Source of the DNA: BRH-c54 sp032251145
GTDB lineage: Bacteria > Bacteroidota > Bacteroidia > Flavobacteriales_E > Vicingaceae
Assembly (NCBI GenBank): GCA_032251145.1
Contig: JAVVER010000043.1
Coordinates: 1-23,682 of the forward strand
DNA: 23,682 nucleotides
Reading direction: 5' to 3'
Of this stretch, positions 22,431 to 23,682 are shown one piece after another (the stretch's first letter is position 1; each line of letters begins with the position of its first letter). The notes under the pieces were generated by a model, which saw nothing but the letters and a program-made list of their open reading frames with translations, made no database searches and was not told the origin of the DNA. The position numbers were made by a program, and so were the translations under genes.

Positions 22431-23682
22431 TTAGATTCTTAAGCCGATAATACAAACATCATCTACTTGTTCTAGTTTTCCTTTCCAATCTTTAAAGTGT
22501 TGTTCTAAAATGATTTTTTGTTCGCTCATGCTTTTATCTTGAATACTTAAAAGTAAGTTTTTAAAAGGCTTATACATCATTTTTTTACCTTTTTCACCAC
22601 CAAACTGATCAGCATATCCATCAGTAAACACATAAATAGTGTCGCCTTTTTTTAAGGAGATATCGTGAGTGGTAAATGGCGTAGGGTTGTCCACTTTTCC
22701 AATAGCTTGTTTGTTGGGTTTAATTTCAATAAGCTCTGCCCAACTCTTTCGCAAATGCTCCCCCCAAAGTTTACTAGACTTTGTTCGCCCCGAAGGGGAG
22801 GAACTCTCGCCCACAACCCCTTTGTTTTCTGGATGGCTTGTGTGTGGATTTCCCTCCCCTTCGGGGAGGATGGGAGGAGCTTTTTTAATAATATAAAGCG
22901 AATTGTTAGCTCCAGCATATTGAAGTGTAGCTACTGTTTCAGGATTGTTTAACTTCAAGCTTTCAACATCAAACCTTAAACTACATAGTGCGATATCCAT
23001 TCCGTCTTTCACTTCGTCTTCACTTTTTTCAAATTCTTGTACTACAATTTCTCTTGTTTTATCTAAAATTTCACCGGGTGTAGTAAGTTTAAATTCATTA
23101 ACACTTCTTTTTAAAGCATTGTTGCAAATTACGCTAACCATAGCTCCTGGTACTCCATGTCCGGTACAATCGCAGGCAGCAAAAAATATAGCAGCCCCCT
23201 CCAAGTCCCCTTCGGGGAGGGTTGGGGAGGGGCTTTTCTCTAACCAATAAAAATCTCCACTTACCACATCTTTGGGTTGATAGATTACAAAACAATCTTT
23301 TAAATGTTGTTCAACAATTTTAATAGGAGGAATTATTGCTTGCTGTATTCTTTTGGCGTAATCTATAGAATCTCTAATTTCTTTGTGTTGAGCTTCAATT
23401 TCGTGTTTTTGTTGTACAATAAGAATGTTGGCTTTTTTCTTAAGTTTATAACTTCTATAAGCCAGCAATCCCAAAACAGATACAACAATTAAAAAAATTA
23501 CAGAAAGCCAAATAATGTTTTTTTGTTCTTCAATGGTAGAAGTTTTGGTTTCAATAATTTTATATTGATTTTGGATGTAAGCCTCGTTGTCTTTTACCAA
23601 TTGTTCTTTTTCGGTAAGTTCTTTTTCCGTTTCGGCAAATTGGTTTTTAATTTTTAAGAGTTTATTTTGTTCTTTTTCTAGA
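22431..23682 (-). CDS. Membrane-anchored SpoIIE/PP2C-type serine phosphatase, 5' end outside the window
   Basis: C-terminal part (about 416 codons) of a signalling phosphatase. The frame is open to the right edge, so the start lies beyond the window; the TTG at 23600 should not be taken as the start. Visible order: a Lys/Glu-rich coiled coil (edge to about 23530), one transmembrane helix (about 23519-23460), a second coiled coil (KLKKKANILIVQQKHEIEAQ), a RsbU-like linker IRDSIDYAKRIQQAIIPP, then the SpoIIE domain. That domain has DVVSGDFYWLE, ACDCTGHGVPGAMVSVICNNAL, YVFTDGYADQFGG, and the final VDDVCIIGLRI with metal-binding Asp residues. Family members usually carry TPRs before the coiled coil. 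They dephosphorylate anti-sigma-factor antagonists or other Ser/Thr-phosphoproteins. The domain is interrupted in frame by two GC-rich repeats (48 and 15 codons), listed separately; the conserved motifs themselves remain intact. Confidence 0.9.
   Translation of the reverse strand, partial: LEKEQNKLLKIKNQFAETEKELTEKEQLVKDNEAYIQNQYKIIETKTSTIEEQKNIIWLSVIFLIVVSVLGLLAYRSYKLKKKANILIVQQKHEIEAQHKEIRDSIDYAKRIQQAIIPPIKIVEQHLKDCFVIYQPKDVVSGDFYWLEKSPSPTLPEGDLEGAAIFFAACDCTGHGVPGAMVSVICNNALKRSVNEFKLTTPGEILDKTREIVVQEFEKSEDEVKDGMDIALCSLRFDVESLKLNNPETVATLQYAGANNSLYIIKKAPPILPEGEGNPHTSHPENKGVVGESSSPSGRTKSSKLWGEHLRKSWAELIEIKPNKQAIGKVDNPTPFTTHDISLKKGDTIYVFTDGYADQFGGEKGKKMMYKPFKNLLLSIQDKSMSEQKIILEQHFKDWKGKLEQVDDVCIIGLRI
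22737..22880. repeat. GC-rich composite repeat inserted in frame in phosphatase gene
   Basis: This 144-bp (48-codon) stretch stands out by GC-rich runs in AT-rich surroundings. It holds two palindromic cores (CCCCGAAGGGG near 22790 and CCCCTTCGGGG near 22859). Its core, 22757-22880, is bounded by GCTCCCCCC and GGGAGGAGC, imperfect terminal inverted repeats (8 of 9). It encodes a Pro/Gly/Ser-rich segment (APPILPEGEGNPHTSHP... to ...LWGEHLRKSWA) between the strands YIIKK and ELIEIKPNKQ, which are normally joined by a short turn in SpoIIE phosphatases. A member of a dispersed REP/MITE-like family is the best reading. Confidence 0.72.
23190..23234. repeat. Second GC-rich repeat inserted in frame in phosphatase gene
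   Basis: A 45-bp segment encoding SPSPTLPEGDLEGAA, placed between GDFYWLEK and IFFAACDCTGHG, again where the family has a short loop. It shares the palindromic core CCCCTTCGGGGAGG and the end GGGGAGGGGCTTTT with the larger repeat in the same gene. It can fold as an imperfect hairpin with a TTCG tetraloop and outer pairing of CCCCTCC with GGAGGGG. Confidence 0.75.

Noticed and set aside
22652..23250. Overlapping plus- and minus-strand ORFs across the phosphatase repeats.
   Set aside because: They are produced by the low stop density of the GC-rich palindromic repeats and lie opposite or within the clear SpoIIE coding frame.

Overview
The window looks like chromosome of an AT-rich member of the Bacteroidota, probably Flavobacteriales or a close relative. 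Three things point that way. There is a PorP/SprF-family protein beside a protein with a gliding-motility (type IX secretion, type B) C-terminal domain. There is a SusC/Oar-style TonB-dependent receptor with an N-terminal carboxypeptidase-regulatory-like domain. Several genes are preceded by the Bacteroidota -7 element TAnnTTTG. I see no rRNA, tRNA, CRISPR array, integrase or transposase gene.

Layout, left to right. A hypothetical lipoprotein (minus, GTG start) is followed by clpB (plus) and a DEAD-box RNA helicase with a DbpA-like RNA-binding domain and RGG-rich tail (plus), which ends in a strong terminator. A minus-strand group follows: a MORN/YwqK-repeat lipoprotein, a PorP/SprF protein, and its upstream partner, a small SprB-repeat/CHU_C protein. 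Next comes a plus-strand housekeeping operon, rsfS-ftsH-DUF2007-cdsA (ribosome silencing, membrane proteolysis, small unknown, phospholipid synthesis). After a 676-bp gene-free stretch lies a TonB-dependent receptor. Then come an AI-2E-family permease (minus), a convergent type II restriction-modification pair (a C5-cytosine methyltransferase with an N-terminal MerR-like DNA-binding domain, and a PD-(D/E)XK-type endonuclease), a SCO1/SenC protein, a large TPR protein (minus), and a membrane-anchored SpoIIE/PP2C phosphatase (minus) cut by the right edge.

Most of the window is ordinary core genome. The accessory parts are the restriction-modification pair, inserted between permease and SCO1 with its two genes overlapping tail to tail by 29 bp, and two GC-rich, palindrome-containing repeats read in frame inside the phosphatase gene. 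The repeats add 15 and 48 residues to an otherwise recognisable catalytic domain. I regard these, plus the fused regulator-methyltransferase and the missing ATG of the TPR gene, as the points most worth a second look. I did not find a clearly new multi-gene system.
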